Shown: positions 8,658 through 17,303 of the stretch, piece by piece
Numbering within the stretch: position 1 is the first letter of the stretch
Layout: the number at the start of each line of letters is the position of its first letter
Assembly (NCBI RefSeq): GCF_003627795.1
Contig: NZ_CP032684.1
Coordinates: forward strand, 1,899,001 to 1,963,000
Reading direction: 5' to 3'
DNA from: Rhizobium sp. CCGE531
GTDB lineage: Bacteria > Pseudomonadota > Alphaproteobacteria > Rhizobiales > Rhizobiaceae
Length of the DNA: 64,000 nucleotides
The notes under the pieces: model-generated
Told to the model about the DNA's origin: nothing
The model's input: the letters and a program-made list of their open reading frames with translations, nothing else
Database searches by the model: none
Translations under genes and position numbers: made by a program

Positions 8658-9086
8658 TCAGGCCAGCGCCTCGATGATTTTCCTGGCGTTTTCCGCCAGC
8701 ACCGCGCCATCCTCCATCTTGCCCGAATGCGGCTTCAGCGCGATGCCTTCGAGGCGCGGGATGATGTGGAAATGCAGATGGAACACGGTCTGGCCGGCGG
8801 CTGGTTCGTTGAACTGGGCGATATAGACACCGTCGGCATCGAAGGCTTCCTGAACCGCAATGGCGATCTTCTGGACGACAGCGATTGCGTGCTGCAATGC
8901 GGCCGTATCGGCATCGAAAATGTTGCGGGACGGTGACTTCGGCATAACCAGCGTATGGCCGGGCGACTGCGGCATCACATCCATGAAGGCGACCGTGTGC
9001 TCATCCTCATAGACACGATAGGACGGGATATCGCCCTTCAGGATCTTCGCGAAGATATTGTTGTCGTCATAGGCGGGGCTGGTCAT
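8658..9086 (-). CDS. HIT family protein (histidine triad nucleotide hydrolase/transferase)
   Basis: A 142-residue protein with the signature HLHFHIIP near residue 103; the histidine triad His-x-His-x-His acts on the alpha-phosphate of nucleotide conjugates. The N-terminal part (NIFAKILKGDIPSY) is typical of bacterial HinT-like proteins. The substrate is probably an AMP-lysine or AMP-amine type conjugate, by family. It ends tail to tail with clpA across the clpA terminator. Confidence 0.92.
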   Translation of the reverse strand: MTSPAYDDNNIFAKILKGDIPSYRVYEDEHTVAFMDVMPQSPGHTLVMPKSPSRNIFDADTAALQHAIAVVQKIAIAVQEAFDADGVYIAQFNEPAAGQTVFHLHFHIIPRLEGIALKPHSGKMEDGAVLAENARKIIEALA

Positions 9087-9127
9087 CCAGGTTCTCCTCG
9101 TCTTCCGTTTATGGTTATTTCGAACCG

Positions 9128-10315
9128 CTAAATATCCTGCCGCTCGCCTTTGCGGAAGGGGCTGTGTTCGGTGAGGACTTCGCTCATCTCCTCCACCTGC
9201 TCCCGCTCGTGCTCCAGGTAGTCGGCAACAGCGCGCCGCAGGCCATGATGGCCGATATAGTGCGCCGAATGCGTGATGACCGGAAGATAGCCGCGCGCCA
9301 GCTTGTGCTCGCCTTGCGCGCCGGCTTCCACCCGCTTCAGCCCCTTCTCAAGCGCGAAATCGATCGCCTGATGATAGCAGACTTCGAAATGCAGAAAGGG
9401 ATGATCTTCGATGCAGCCCCAATGCCGGCCAAACAGCGTCTCGCCGCCGATGAAGTTGATGGCGCCGGCAATGTAGCGGCCCTCCCGCTTGGCCATGACG
9501 AGCAGGATATCGTCGGGCATGCGTTCGCCGATCAGTGAATAGAATTTTCGGGTGAGATAGGGGCGGCCCCATTTGCGGCTGCCGGTATCCATGTAGAAGG
9601 CGAAAAACTGGTCCCAGATGTTTTCGGTGAGATCGCTGCCGGTCAACCAGTCGATGCTGATGCCATGCTCGACCGCCGTGCGCCGCTCCTTCTTCAGCGC
9701 CTTGCGCTTGCGTGACGCAAGCGTTTCCAGGAAGGCATCGTGATCCGCATAGCCTTCATTGATGAAATGGAACTGCTGGTCAGTGCGATGCAGGTAGCCA
9801 TCGCCTTCGAAGATCGAAGCTTCGTCTTCGGGCAGGAAGGTGATGTGCGCGGAGGAAACGCCGAGTTGCCGGGTGACTTCCTTCAGGCTCTCGGCCAGCG
9901 CCGGCTGCAGCACGCTCCGATCCTGTCCCTCGGCGACGAGCAGCCGTGGCCCGGTAGCGGGCGTGAAGGGAATGGAGCATTGCAGCTTCGGATAATAGCG
10001 GCCACCAGCCCGCTCGAAAGCATCGGCCCAGCCATGGTCGAAGACATATTCGCCCTGGCTGTGGCTCTTGAGATAGCCCGCGACGGCACCGAGCAATTCG
10101 CCGCCGTCGGTTTCGAGCAGCAGGTGATTGCCGAGCCATCCCGTCTTGTCGGTCGCGGAGCCGGACTCCTCGAGCGACGACAGGAAAGCGTGCGAGACGA
10201 AGGGATTGTACGGCAGGATGCTGCCGGTTCTGGACGCCCCGGCCAGCTTGGACCAGCTCTCCGGGGCGATGTTCTTAAAGGATCGTTCGACTCGAATGGA
10301 TAATTCGTCTGTCAT
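9128..10315 (-). CDS. GNAT/FemAB-like N-acyltransferase (COG3146 type)
   Basis: A 395-residue protein from ATG 10315; a TTG codon sits directly upstream in frame. It resembles the peptidogalycan biosynthesis/recognition group: an N-terminal NPFVSHAFLSSLE segment, a central FAFYMDTGSRKWGRPYL region and a GAINFIGGETLFGRHWGC core typical of the double-GNAT fold. The reaction is not established; FemX-like aminoacylation of an envelope substrate is inference. No signal peptide is visible. The next gene upstream on this strand begins after a 120-base gap. Confidence 0.78.
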   Translation of the reverse strand: MTDELSIRVERSFKNIAPESWSKLAGASRTGSILPYNPFVSHAFLSSLEESGSATDKTGWLGNHLLLETDGGELLGAVAGYLKSHSQGEYVFDHGWADAFERAGGRYYPKLQCSIPFTPATGPRLLVAEGQDRSVLQPALAESLKEVTRQLGVSSAHITFLPEDEASIFEGDGYLHRTDQQFHFINEGYADHDAFLETLASRKRKALKKERRTAVEHGISIDWLTGSDLTENIWDQFFAFYMDTGSRKWGRPYLTRKFYSLIGERMPDDILLVMAKREGRYIAGAINFIGGETLFGRHWGCIEDHPFLHFEVCYHQAIDFALEKGLKRVEAGAQGEHKLARGYLPVITHSAHYIGHHGLRRAVADYLEHEREQVEEMSEVLTEHSPFRKGERQDI

Positions 10316-10438
10316 CAACTTCTTGCGCTAGGAAGGATGGGAGGGGCTCTCACCGCTGCGCCTCCATCCGGGAGGATACGTCGTAGGCGCAGCGATAATT
10401 TGGGTTTGCGCAAAGCCTCTCCTTCAATCGATCCCGAT

Positions 10439-11158
10439 TTACGAGGCCAGGCGCGGGTCAAAACCTTCGAAGGTCATCTGGTCTGCATTGGCAAATGTAT
10501 GTTTGCGGGCCGCTTCGTCGCGCACGGTCCAGGTGATGACCGGAATGCCGCGCTGGCGCTGCGCCGTGACAAAGGGGTTCGGCAGGTGGCCGTAGAAGTA
10601 CGAAATGAAGTCTAGCCCAAGATGCATGGCTTCGTCATGCTGAAAAAACGTCTCGGGCTTGTTTCCTTCGGCCGTAAGCCCGACCGGGTAGGGTGCTTCC
10701 AGGCCTTTAAGGTCCTTGAGCAGCCAGTGGTCGAAGCTCATCAGCGCGACGTGGCCCCTGTAACCTTCGAGCACTTCGAGAACGAATTCAGCAAAGCCTT
10801 CGTCGTCGCCTTCGCGTCCCTTGAGTTCCAGCAAGAGCGGCACCTTGCCACCGCAGAGCTGCAGAAGCTGCTTCAGCGTCGGGATCTTGTCCTTGGTGCC
10901 GCCGATCGAGAGCAGCCCGAGTTCGGCCGAGGTGCGCTCGCGCACTTCGCCGGGCAGGTTGCAGACGCGCTGCAGGTCGTCGTCATGGAAGACGACCGGA
11001 ACGCCGTCCGAGGCGTAATGCAGGTCGCATTCGATGGCAAAGCCCGCCTCGATGGCGCGGCTGAAGGCCGAGAGCGTATTCTCCCAGACTTCCTTGTTCA
11101 TGTCATGATAGCCGCGATGGGCGACGGGACGCTCAGTCAGCCAGGCAAGCTTGCTCAT
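10439..11158 (-). CDS. Glycerophosphodiester phosphodiesterase
   Basis: A 239-residue TIM-barrel GDPD enzyme hydrolysing glycerophosphodiesters to glycerol 3-phosphate and an alcohol. The catalytic signature is complete: HRG at residues 14-16, EN at 27-28, a metal-binding ECDLH segment near 42-46 and the catalytic VFHDDDL His near 56. No signal peptide is seen, so a cytoplasmic location is likely. Its start overlaps the stop of the RidA-type gene (TAATG), so the two are translationally coupled. Confidence 0.93.
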   Translation of the reverse strand: MSKLAWLTERPVAHRGYHDMNKEVWENTLSAFSRAIEAGFAIECDLHYASDGVPVVFHDDDLQRVCNLPGEVRERTSAELGLLSIGGTKDKIPTLKQLLQLCGGKVPLLLELKGREGDDEGFAEFVLEVLEGYRGHVALMSFDHWLLKDLKGLEAPYPVGLTAEGNKPETFFQHDEAMHLGLDFISYFYGHLPNPFVTAQRQRGIPVITWTVRDEAARKHTFANADQMTFEGFDPRLAS

Positions 11159-11625
11159 TATGCAATTTCCAGAATGGCATCGATTTCAACGGCGGCATTG
11201 AGCGGCAAGGCGGCCATGCCGACGGCTGCGCGGGCATGCTTGCCGGCTTCGCCCAATACATTTGCCAGAAGATTGGAGGCGCCGTTGATCACAAGATGTT
11301 GTTCGACGAAATCCGGGGTCGAAGCAACGAAGCCGTTCAGCTTGATCAGCCGCTTGATCCGGCCGAGATTACCGCCGAGCGCGGCTTTCGCCTGGGCAAG
11401 AATATTGATGGCGCAGAGCTCGGCCGCGCGCTGGCCGCCGGCGACATCGACGTCGTTGCCGAGATGGCCCGTCACGCCGATCTTGCCGTTTTCCATCGGC
11501 AGCTGCCCCGACAGATAGAGAAGATTGCCGCTGATGACATAGGGAACATAGTTGGCGGCCGGTGCCGCGGCCTGTGGCAGAACGATGCCGAGTTCCTTCA
11601 GGCGACCCTCGATGGCGTCGGACAT
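11158..11625 (-). CDS. RidA family protein
   Basis: A 155-residue member of the YjgF/YER057c/UK114 family, distinct from classic 130-residue RidA and closer to the longer subfamily. RidA proteins deaminate reactive enamine/imine intermediates or have related roles. ATG 11625 is chosen over ATG 11631 because a GGGAG ribosome site lies six bases from the former and touches the latter. The C-terminal GMAALPLNAAVEIDAILEIA stretch is typical. It is divergent from the EipB-like gene. Confidence 0.85.
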   Translation of the reverse strand: MSDAIEGRLKELGIVLPQAAAPAANYVPYVISGNLLYLSGQLPMENGKIGVTGHLGNDVDVAGGQRAAELCAINILAQAKAALGGNLGRIKRLIKLNGFVASTPDFVEQHLVINGASNLLANVLGEAGKHARAAVGMAALPLNAAVEIDAILEIA

Positions 11626-11760
11626 TTTCATCTCCCGTTTTGTTGTAAAAACTTCAAAAATCCGGCATCAAGACTAAATTCCGTCACTTAGGATCGGCAG
11701 CCTCGTTTCAGCCGAAAGCGTTCTTATAACATCGCATGCGAGTCCAACAGGAGATAATGA

Positions 11761-12588
11761 ATGTTCCGCTCGAGTCTTGCTGCCACCGTCGTTTCGGGGC
11801 TGGGCATTCTGTCACTGGGGATTTCCGCAGCCAATGCAGCCGGTCCGAGCGGGCTGATCGCGCATCGCGCCGTCTATGATCTCGAGCTGAAGGATGCTTC
11901 GGATCGCTCCGGCATTTCCGGCATGGTCGGCCGCATGGTCTATGAGTTCGAAGGCTCCGATTGCGCCGGATTCACCACCAACTTCCGTTTCGTGACGAAG
12001 ATCGACACAGGCGATTCCACCCGTGTCAGCGACCAGCAGACGACCACGTTCGAGGATCTCGGGAAGCGCCTGTTCCGCTTCGAGACCAAGTCCTTTACCG
12101 ACAACCAGCTCGACAAGGACGTGCGGGGAGCCGCAAGCGACGATCAGAAGGGCATCAAGGTCGATCTGATGCAGCCGCATAGCAAGCAGGTCGAACTTAT
12201 CCAGAGCCGTTTCCCGACCGAGCATATGCTCGACATCATCCACAATGCCAAGCTCGGCAAGAATTTCTTCGAGGCGCAGGTCTTCGACGGCTCCGACGAT
12301 GGCGACAAGCCGCTCATCGCCACCACGGTCGTGGGCAAGGCGCAGCCTCCGGCCACGGACGATCCCGATGCCGACAAGGCCGGCGCCTTCGCCAAGACGT
12401 CTTTCTGGCCGGTGACCGTGGCCTATTTCAACGAGAAGTCCACAGGCGATGCCACGCCCGTCTACCGCATGTCCTTCAAACTCTACGAGAACGGCATAAC
12501 GCGCGATCTCACCATGGATTACGGCGACTTCGTACTGACCGGCAAGCTTACCAAGCTCGAGGTTCTCGATGCCAAGGCGTGCCAGTAG
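11761..12588 (+). CDS. eipB: EipB-like cell envelope integrity protein (DUF1849)
   Basis: A 275-residue periplasmic protein with a signal peptide ending at about AANAA (residues 23-27). DUF1849 proteins include Brucella EipB, a beta-spiral protein needed for envelope integrity. Two cysteines, near residue 64 (DCAGF) and at 274 in the C-terminal KACQ, match the pair that forms a disulfide in that family. The name is by resemblance. A 222-base gap separates it from the telA operon. Confidence 0.82.
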   Translation: MFRSSLAATVVSGLGILSLGISAANAAGPSGLIAHRAVYDLELKDASDRSGISGMVGRMVYEFEGSDCAGFTTNFRFVTKIDTGDSTRVSDQQTTTFEDLGKRLFRFETKSFTDNQLDKDVRGAASDDQKGIKVDLMQPHSKQVELIQSRFPTEHMLDIIHNAKLGKNFFEAQVFDGSDDGDKPLIATTVVGKAQPPATDDPDADKAGAFAKTSFWPVTVAYFNEKSTGDATPVYRMSFKLYENGITRDLTMDYGDFVLTGKLTKLEVLDAKACQ

Positions 12589-12627
12589 TCCGACGTGCGG
12601 CGCTGGGTTGGCCGAAACATAAAATCA

Positions 12628-12645
12628 TCGTCATAAAACTGTGAT
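12628..12645 (+). promoter_or_regulatory. Weak PHO-box-like site upstream of the telA operon
   Basis: Two 7-base half-sites (TCGTCAT and CTGTGAT) are separated by AAAA. They match 11 of the 14 informative positions of the PHO box CTGTCAT-N4-CTGTCAT. A CTATGG that could serve as a -10 starts at 12656, ten bases downstream, the spacing expected of a PhoB-activated promoter. Matches of this quality are expected a few times by chance in 64 kb, so this is only a candidate. Confidence 0.3.
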
Positions 12646-12810
12646 CTAAGCTTCACTATGGTGTGAAACGATTGGCACGTGTGGGTGAGTCCGTCTTTCG
12701 CTCGCGCCGATCTGGAATTGTAGTGGGGCGCGCGGGGGAATGATCGCTTTTTGGGGCGATTGGAAGTTTTTGCGGTCGGCTCCGTGTTTATGGACGAGAA
12801 AGCACGACCT

Positions 12811-13890
12811 ATGAGCAATACCGATATCTCCACCGGTTCCACCAACAGCCTGCCGGTTGTCGTCGCCGATCCGGCGGAAATCGCCCGCATCGGCGACGGC
12901 ATCGATCTGACCGATCGCGCGGGCATTTCCGTCTATGGCGATCGCGCGCAGCAAGCCGTTTCCGATTATTCCGATCGTATCCTGCGCGAAGTTCGCAATC
13001 GCGATCTTGGCGAGGTCGGCAAGCTGCTGACCGATATCATCGTCAAATCGAAGAAGCTGGACCCCGCCTCCTTGAAGGACGAGGGTTTCCTCTCGCGGAT
13101 GTTTTCCTCGTTCAGGGCGAGGCTGGAGCGCTTCAAGGAGCAATTCGAGGATGTGGCCGGCCAGATCGATCGCATCGGGCTCGAGCTCGATCGGCACAAG
13201 GACATCTTGCGCCGGGATATCGCCCTTCTGGACGATCTGCACGAGGAGACCAAGCAGTCCATCGTGCAGCTCGATGCGTATGTGCAGGCCGGCAAGGATT
13301 TTGCCGAGCGTTTTCGGTCGACCGAACTCCCCCGGCTGAAGAGCGCCGCCGATGCGGCCTCCGCCAATCCGGGCGGCGGCATGCTGGAAGCGCAGATCTA
13401 CCAGGATAGCCTTCAGGCCCTCGATCGGCTGGAGAAGCGGATTTTTTATCTGCAGCAGGCACGCCAGCTCGGCATTCAGCAATTGCCGCAGATCCGGATT
13501 GTCCAGTCGGGCGACGAAACCCTGATCGAAAACCTGCAGGCGACCTCGGCGCTGACGGTGCCGGCCTGGAAGCAGAAGATGGTGATCCTGCTCGGCCTGA
13601 CGCAGCAGAAATCCGCGCTCGACCTGCAGAAGACGGTCACCGACGCCACCAATGACATGATCCGCCAAGCCTCGAAAATGATGAAGGATCAGGCGATCGC
13701 CATAGAACAGCAGTCGCAGCGCGGTATCGTCGACATCGACACACTTGCGGCTGCCAACCGCGACCTGATCGACACGATCGGCGGTGTCCTGAAGGTGCAG
13801 GAGGATGGCCGCGCCAAGCGGGCAGAGGCCGAGCAGCGGATGCAGAAAATGACCATAGAGCTCAAGAAAGCAATGATCGAGGCGCGGTAA
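12811..13890 (+). CDS. TelA family toxic anion resistance protein
   Basis: A 359-residue cytoplasmic, coiled-coil-rich protein of the TelA/YceH family, historically linked to tellurite resistance but with no defined biochemical activity. Family-like segments include the central HKDILRRDIALLDDLHEET stretch and the late WKQKMVILLGLTQQKSALDLQK stretch with the following TNDMIRQ helix. ATG 12811 has a GAGAAAG site nearby; the frame is open upstream to 12751 without a better start. The next gene begins five bases after its stop, indicating an operon. Confidence 0.9.
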   Translation: MSNTDISTGSTNSLPVVVADPAEIARIGDGIDLTDRAGISVYGDRAQQAVSDYSDRILREVRNRDLGEVGKLLTDIIVKSKKLDPASLKDEGFLSRMFSSFRARLERFKEQFEDVAGQIDRIGLELDRHKDILRRDIALLDDLHEETKQSIVQLDAYVQAGKDFAERFRSTELPRLKSAADAASANPGGGMLEAQIYQDSLQALDRLEKRIFYLQQARQLGIQQLPQIRIVQSGDETLIENLQATSALTVPAWKQKMVILLGLTQQKSALDLQKTVTDATNDMIRQASKMMKDQAIAIEQQSQRGIVDIDTLAAANRDLIDTIGGVLKVQEDGRAKRAEAEQRMQKMTIELKKAMIEAR

Positions 13891-13895
13891 TTCGC

Positions 13896-15470
13896 ATGAC
13901 AATCCGCAAATTTGTTACCGGCCTGACGCTCGCGTCAGCTCTTGCGCTGAGCGGCTGCAATATCGGCGGGCAAGGCCCGAAATTCTCGATCGTTTCCGGC
14001 TCGGAAAACACGGTTCTTCAGCCTGTTGTCGAGGAATTCTGCAAGGAGAAGAAGGCGACCTGCAGCTTTACCTATGAAGGCACGCTGGATATCGGCTTGG
14101 CCCTGCAGGGCGAGCAGGGCGTCGAGCAGGATGCCGTCTGGCCTGCCTCGAGCGTCTGGGTCGATATGTTCGACGCCAAGCGGCGGGTGAAGTCATTGAC
14201 GTCGGTCGCGCAGATGCCGGTCATTCTCGGCGTGCGCAAATCCAAGGCCGAGGCGCTCGGCTGGGTCGGCAAGCCTGTTTATATGAAAGACATATTGACG
14301 GCGGTGAAGAGCGGCTCGCTGAAGTTTCTCATGACATCGGCGACACAATCGAATTCCGGCGCCAGTGCCTATCTCGGCATGCTGTCGAGCGCGCTCGGCA
14401 ACAAGCCCGTGATCGAGCCGGGCGATCTCGACAAGCCGGATGTCCAGGGTGCGGTCCGCTCGCTGCTCGGCGGCGTCGAGCGCTCCTCCGGGTCATCGGG
14501 CTGGCTTGCGGATCTCTATACCGATTCGGCCGGAAAGGGCGTGCTCTACGACGCCATGTGGAACTACGAGGCGGTGCTGAAGGAAACCAACGACAAGCTC
14601 GCGGGCATGGGCAAGGAACCGCTTTATGCCATCTACCCCGCCGACGGCGTCGTCGTTGCCGATTCTCCGATCGGTTTCGTCGACCATGGGCGAGGGCAGG
14701 AGGTCGAGATCTTCTTCAACCAGCTCGTCGAATATTTGCGCTCCGCGCCGGTGCAGAAGCGTATCGCGGATACGGGCCGCCGCATTCCGCTCGCGGATGT
14801 CACCGCCAAGCCGGAACCGTCATGGAATTTCGATCCGACCCGGCTCGTGACCGCGATCCGCATGCCGGAGCCTGCCGTCATCCGCCAGGCGCTCGATCTC
14901 TATCAGGTGGCATTGCGCAAGCCGTCACTGACCGCACTCTGCCTTGATTTCTCAGGCTCTATGGCGGGCAAAGGCGAGGAGCAGCTCCAGGCGGCCATGC
15001 ACTTCCTGTTCAATCCCGACGAAACAGGCAAGGTGCTGGCGCAATGGACGCCGACCGATCGCATCATGGTCATTCCGTTCGACGCCGATGTGCGCACGAC
15101 TTTCGAGGGTACGGGAAATCCGGCTCAGCAGAAAATGCTTGTCGACAAGGTTTCGCGCCAGCGCGCCGACGGCGGCACGGATATGTATGCCTGCGCGAGC
15201 AAGGCGCTTGACTGGATAAGCGCGACGCGGGATCTGTCATCCTATCTGCCGGCGATCGTCATCATGACCGATGGTAGATCCGATGATGCCAACGGTGATT
15301 TCATGAGCCGCTGGGCATCGGTGAACCCGCATGTGCCGGTGTTCGGCATCACCTTCGGCGATGCGGACAAGCGGCAGCTGGATGCTCTCGCAAAGGAGAC
15401 CTCGGCGCGCGTCTTTGACGGCCGTGGCGATCTGGTCAGCGCGTTCCGGGCAGTGCGCGGCTATAACTAG
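13896..15470 (+). CDS. Lipoprotein with solute-binding-like and C-terminal VWA domains
   Basis: 524 residues. A lipoprotein signal with lipobox LSGC puts the lipidated Cys at residue 21. A periplasmic-binding-protein-like region (about 28-320) carries WPASS at 82-86 and SNSG at 152-155, both echoed in the fourth gene of the operon. The C-terminal VWA domain (about 345-524) keeps a full metal-ion-dependent adhesion site: DFSGS at 351-355, Thr in GGTDM near 428 and Asp in MTDG near 458. Predicted location is the periplasmic face of a membrane. Its TAG stop coincides with the start of a repeat element. Function unknown. Confidence 0.85.
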   Translation: MTIRKFVTGLTLASALALSGCNIGGQGPKFSIVSGSENTVLQPVVEEFCKEKKATCSFTYEGTLDIGLALQGEQGVEQDAVWPASSVWVDMFDAKRRVKSLTSVAQMPVILGVRKSKAEALGWVGKPVYMKDILTAVKSGSLKFLMTSATQSNSGASAYLGMLSSALGNKPVIEPGDLDKPDVQGAVRSLLGGVERSSGSSGWLADLYTDSAGKGVLYDAMWNYEAVLKETNDKLAGMGKEPLYAIYPADGVVVADSPIGFVDHGRGQEVEIFFNQLVEYLRSAPVQKRIADTGRRIPLADVTAKPEPSWNFDPTRLVTAIRMPEPAVIRQALDLYQVALRKPSLTALCLDFSGSMAGKGEEQLQAAMHFLFNPDETGKVLAQWTPTDRIMVIPFDADVRTTFEGTGNPAQQKMLVDKVSRQRADGGTDMYACASKALDWISATRDLSSYLPAIVIMTDGRSDDANGDFMSRWASVNPHVPVFGITFGDADKRQLDALAKETSARVFDGRGDLVSAFRAVRGYN

Positions 15471-15572
15471 GGCATTTCTGTTTTAAACGGAGTCACGGAA
15501 ATGCTCTATCTCTTTGTTTTCACGCAATTCCAGACGCAAAACCGCTTCGCGCCTTTGCCGGAATTGCTCTAG
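15468..15572. repeat. RIME-like intergenic repeat inside the telA operon (inverted orientation)
   Basis: Read on the minus strand, this element shares the AGCGGTTTTGCG core, the GGAATTGCG block and the GCATTTCCGTGAC block with the element at 46845-46934. Its first bases supply the TAG stop of the VWA gene, and its last bases (CTCTAG, 15567-15572) run into the AGGACG ribosome site of the next gene. It occupies the whole gap between two operon members. Confidence 0.82.
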
Positions 15573-15579
15573 GACGATA

Positions 15580-16197
15580 ATGCGCAATTGGTTCGGCAAT
15601 GACTGGAATTGGATCGTGGCGGGCCTTGCCGCCGCCATCGTCGTTCCTGTCCTCAGCTTTGTTGCCGGCATGCCGATATGGATCGCGGCGATCATCGGCC
15701 TCTTGGTTTTCGTCGGCCTGATCTTCGTCCTTGCACCGAAGCGTATGTTCGAAGGGCTGGATGCGAAGGCGATCGGCAGGGGACGTCTGGATTTTGCCCG
15801 CGACCTGTTGAGCGCGGCGACACCCGCCGCGCAAAGGCTGGAAGCGTCGGCGAGCCAGATCGTCAGCAAGGAAACGGCAAAACGGGTGCGACATCTGGCT
15901 GAAATCGCCGCCGACGTCTTTGCCAAGGTGGAGGCCAATCCGGAAAGCGCCGGCACGGTCCGGCGGTTCCTCAGCTATTATCTGCCGCGGGCAGCGGAGG
16001 TGGCGGAAGGATTTGCCGTGATCGAGGCAAAACGCCAGCCGGATGCCGTCCGCCTGCAGGAGGTCGGTCTCGTTCTGACCAAACTCGAAGACGCTTTCGT
16101 ACACTATTCCGATAGCCTGGTCGAAGACAGGCTTGATACGCTTGATACCGAGCTGCGCCTCATACAGGCCTCGCTCAAAGAGGACATAGGACGCTGA
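15580..16197 (+). CDS. XpaC-like (5-bromo-4-chloroindolyl phosphate hydrolysis family) membrane protein
   Basis: 205 residues with two adjacent N-terminal hydrophobic segments (about residues 8-28 and 31-50) followed by a helical cytoplasmic domain containing RRFLSYYLPRAAEVAEGF, the recognisable core of the XpaC family. XpaC homologues recur beside TelA genes; the original hydrolysis phenotype does not define a natural substrate. ATG 15580 follows the AGGACG site made at the edge of the upstream repeat. The stop codon overlaps the next start by one base (TGATG). Confidence 0.82.
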   Translation: MRNWFGNDWNWIVAGLAAAIVVPVLSFVAGMPIWIAAIIGLLVFVGLIFVLAPKRMFEGLDAKAIGRGRLDFARDLLSAATPAAQRLEASASQIVSKETAKRVRHLAEIAADVFAKVEANPESAGTVRRFLSYYLPRAAEVAEGFAVIEAKRQPDAVRLQEVGLVLTKLEDAFVHYSDSLVEDRLDTLDTELRLIQASLKEDIGR

Positions 16198-17303
16198 TGG
16201 CCATTTCCCGCCGCGCTTTTGGAGTAGGGCTTCTTGCCGCCGGTGTCGCGGGGACCGGAGGCTATTTCGCTGTCAAGGACCGGCCGGAGCTACAGGGGCT
16301 GCTCGGCAACCGCACCAAGCTCTTCGGCTTCATCGGCGGCGAGAAGGAAGCCTTCCTGGCTGACAACGACGTGATCTCGGCGCTCCACGGTTACGGATTG
16401 GAGATCAACAGCCGCGTCGCCGGTTCGGTCGAGATGGTGCGTGAACAGGCGCTTCTGTCGCAGAACCCCGCGTTCCTGTGGCCGTCCTCATCGATCATGG
16501 TCGATATCGCCCGGCAGGGCGGCATCAAGATCCGCAACGATCGCGTCATCCTCAATACGCCCATCGTCGTCTATTCCTGGCAGCCCGTCGTCGACGGATT
16601 GACCAAGGCGGGGCTCGTCACCACGACGCCAGAGGGGCAGCATCAGCTTGATCTCAAGGCGTTGCTGGACGCAATGCTTGCCGGAACGAACTGGTCGAAG
16701 CTCGGCGTCAACTCGCTCTATGGTCAGGCCCGGATCGTCTCGACCGATCCCAACCGTTCCAATTCCGGCTTCATGTTTTCAGGCCTCGTGCTCAGCCTCC
16801 TGAGCGGCAATGTGGCGAGTACTGAAAGTCTCCCGCAATTCGGGGACAAGGCGCAGGCGATCTTCCGCAACATGGGCTTCAAGTCGTCGTCATCGGGCAA
16901 GCTGTTCGAACAGTATCTTGCCGGTGGCATCGGCGGCGAGCCGATGATCGTCGGCTATGAGAATCAGCTGGTGGAATGGATTATCGCCGATCCGAAGCGT
17001 TGGCAGAGGATACAGGCCGGCAACAGCGCTAAGCCCGTGGTGCTCTATCCGCATCCGACCGTCTATTCCGCGCACCCGCTGATCGCCATCGATGAACAGG
17101 TCGATCGCATGATAGAGGCCTTGGTCAGCCCGCGGCTACAGGAGCTTGCCTGGACCAAGCACGGTTTCCGTGGGCCGCTGGGAACAGTAACCGGCGATGC
17201 CGACAGCGCGATTGCCGGCCTGCTGCCGGCTGAAATCGACGCCGTATTGCCGATGCCGGACGCCAATGTCATGCTGGCGCTGCTCGACAAACTGGTCAGC
17301 TGA
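16197..17303 (+). CDS. Tat-exported solute-binding-like protein
   Basis: 368 residues. The N-terminus SRRAFGVGLLAAG is a twin-arginine signal, so export in folded form is expected. The mature part is periplasmic-binding-protein-like and shares with the VWA lipoprotein the motif WPSSS..VD (residues 95-103 here) and SNSG (188-191), implying the two arose from one ancestral binding domain. No transporter permease or ATPase gene accompanies it. The ligand is unknown. It is the last gene of the telA operon. Confidence 0.8.
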   Translation: MAISRRAFGVGLLAAGVAGTGGYFAVKDRPELQGLLGNRTKLFGFIGGEKEAFLADNDVISALHGYGLEINSRVAGSVEMVREQALLSQNPAFLWPSSSIMVDIARQGGIKIRNDRVILNTPIVVYSWQPVVDGLTKAGLVTTTPEGQHQLDLKALLDAMLAGTNWSKLGVNSLYGQARIVSTDPNRSNSGFMFSGLVLSLLSGNVASTESLPQFGDKAQAIFRNMGFKSSSSGKLFEQYLAGGIGGEPMIVGYENQLVEWIIADPKRWQRIQAGNSAKPVVLYPHPTVYSAHPLIAIDEQVDRMIEALVSPRLQELAWTKHGFRGPLGTVTGDADSAIAGLLPAEIDAVLPMPDANVMLALLDKLVS

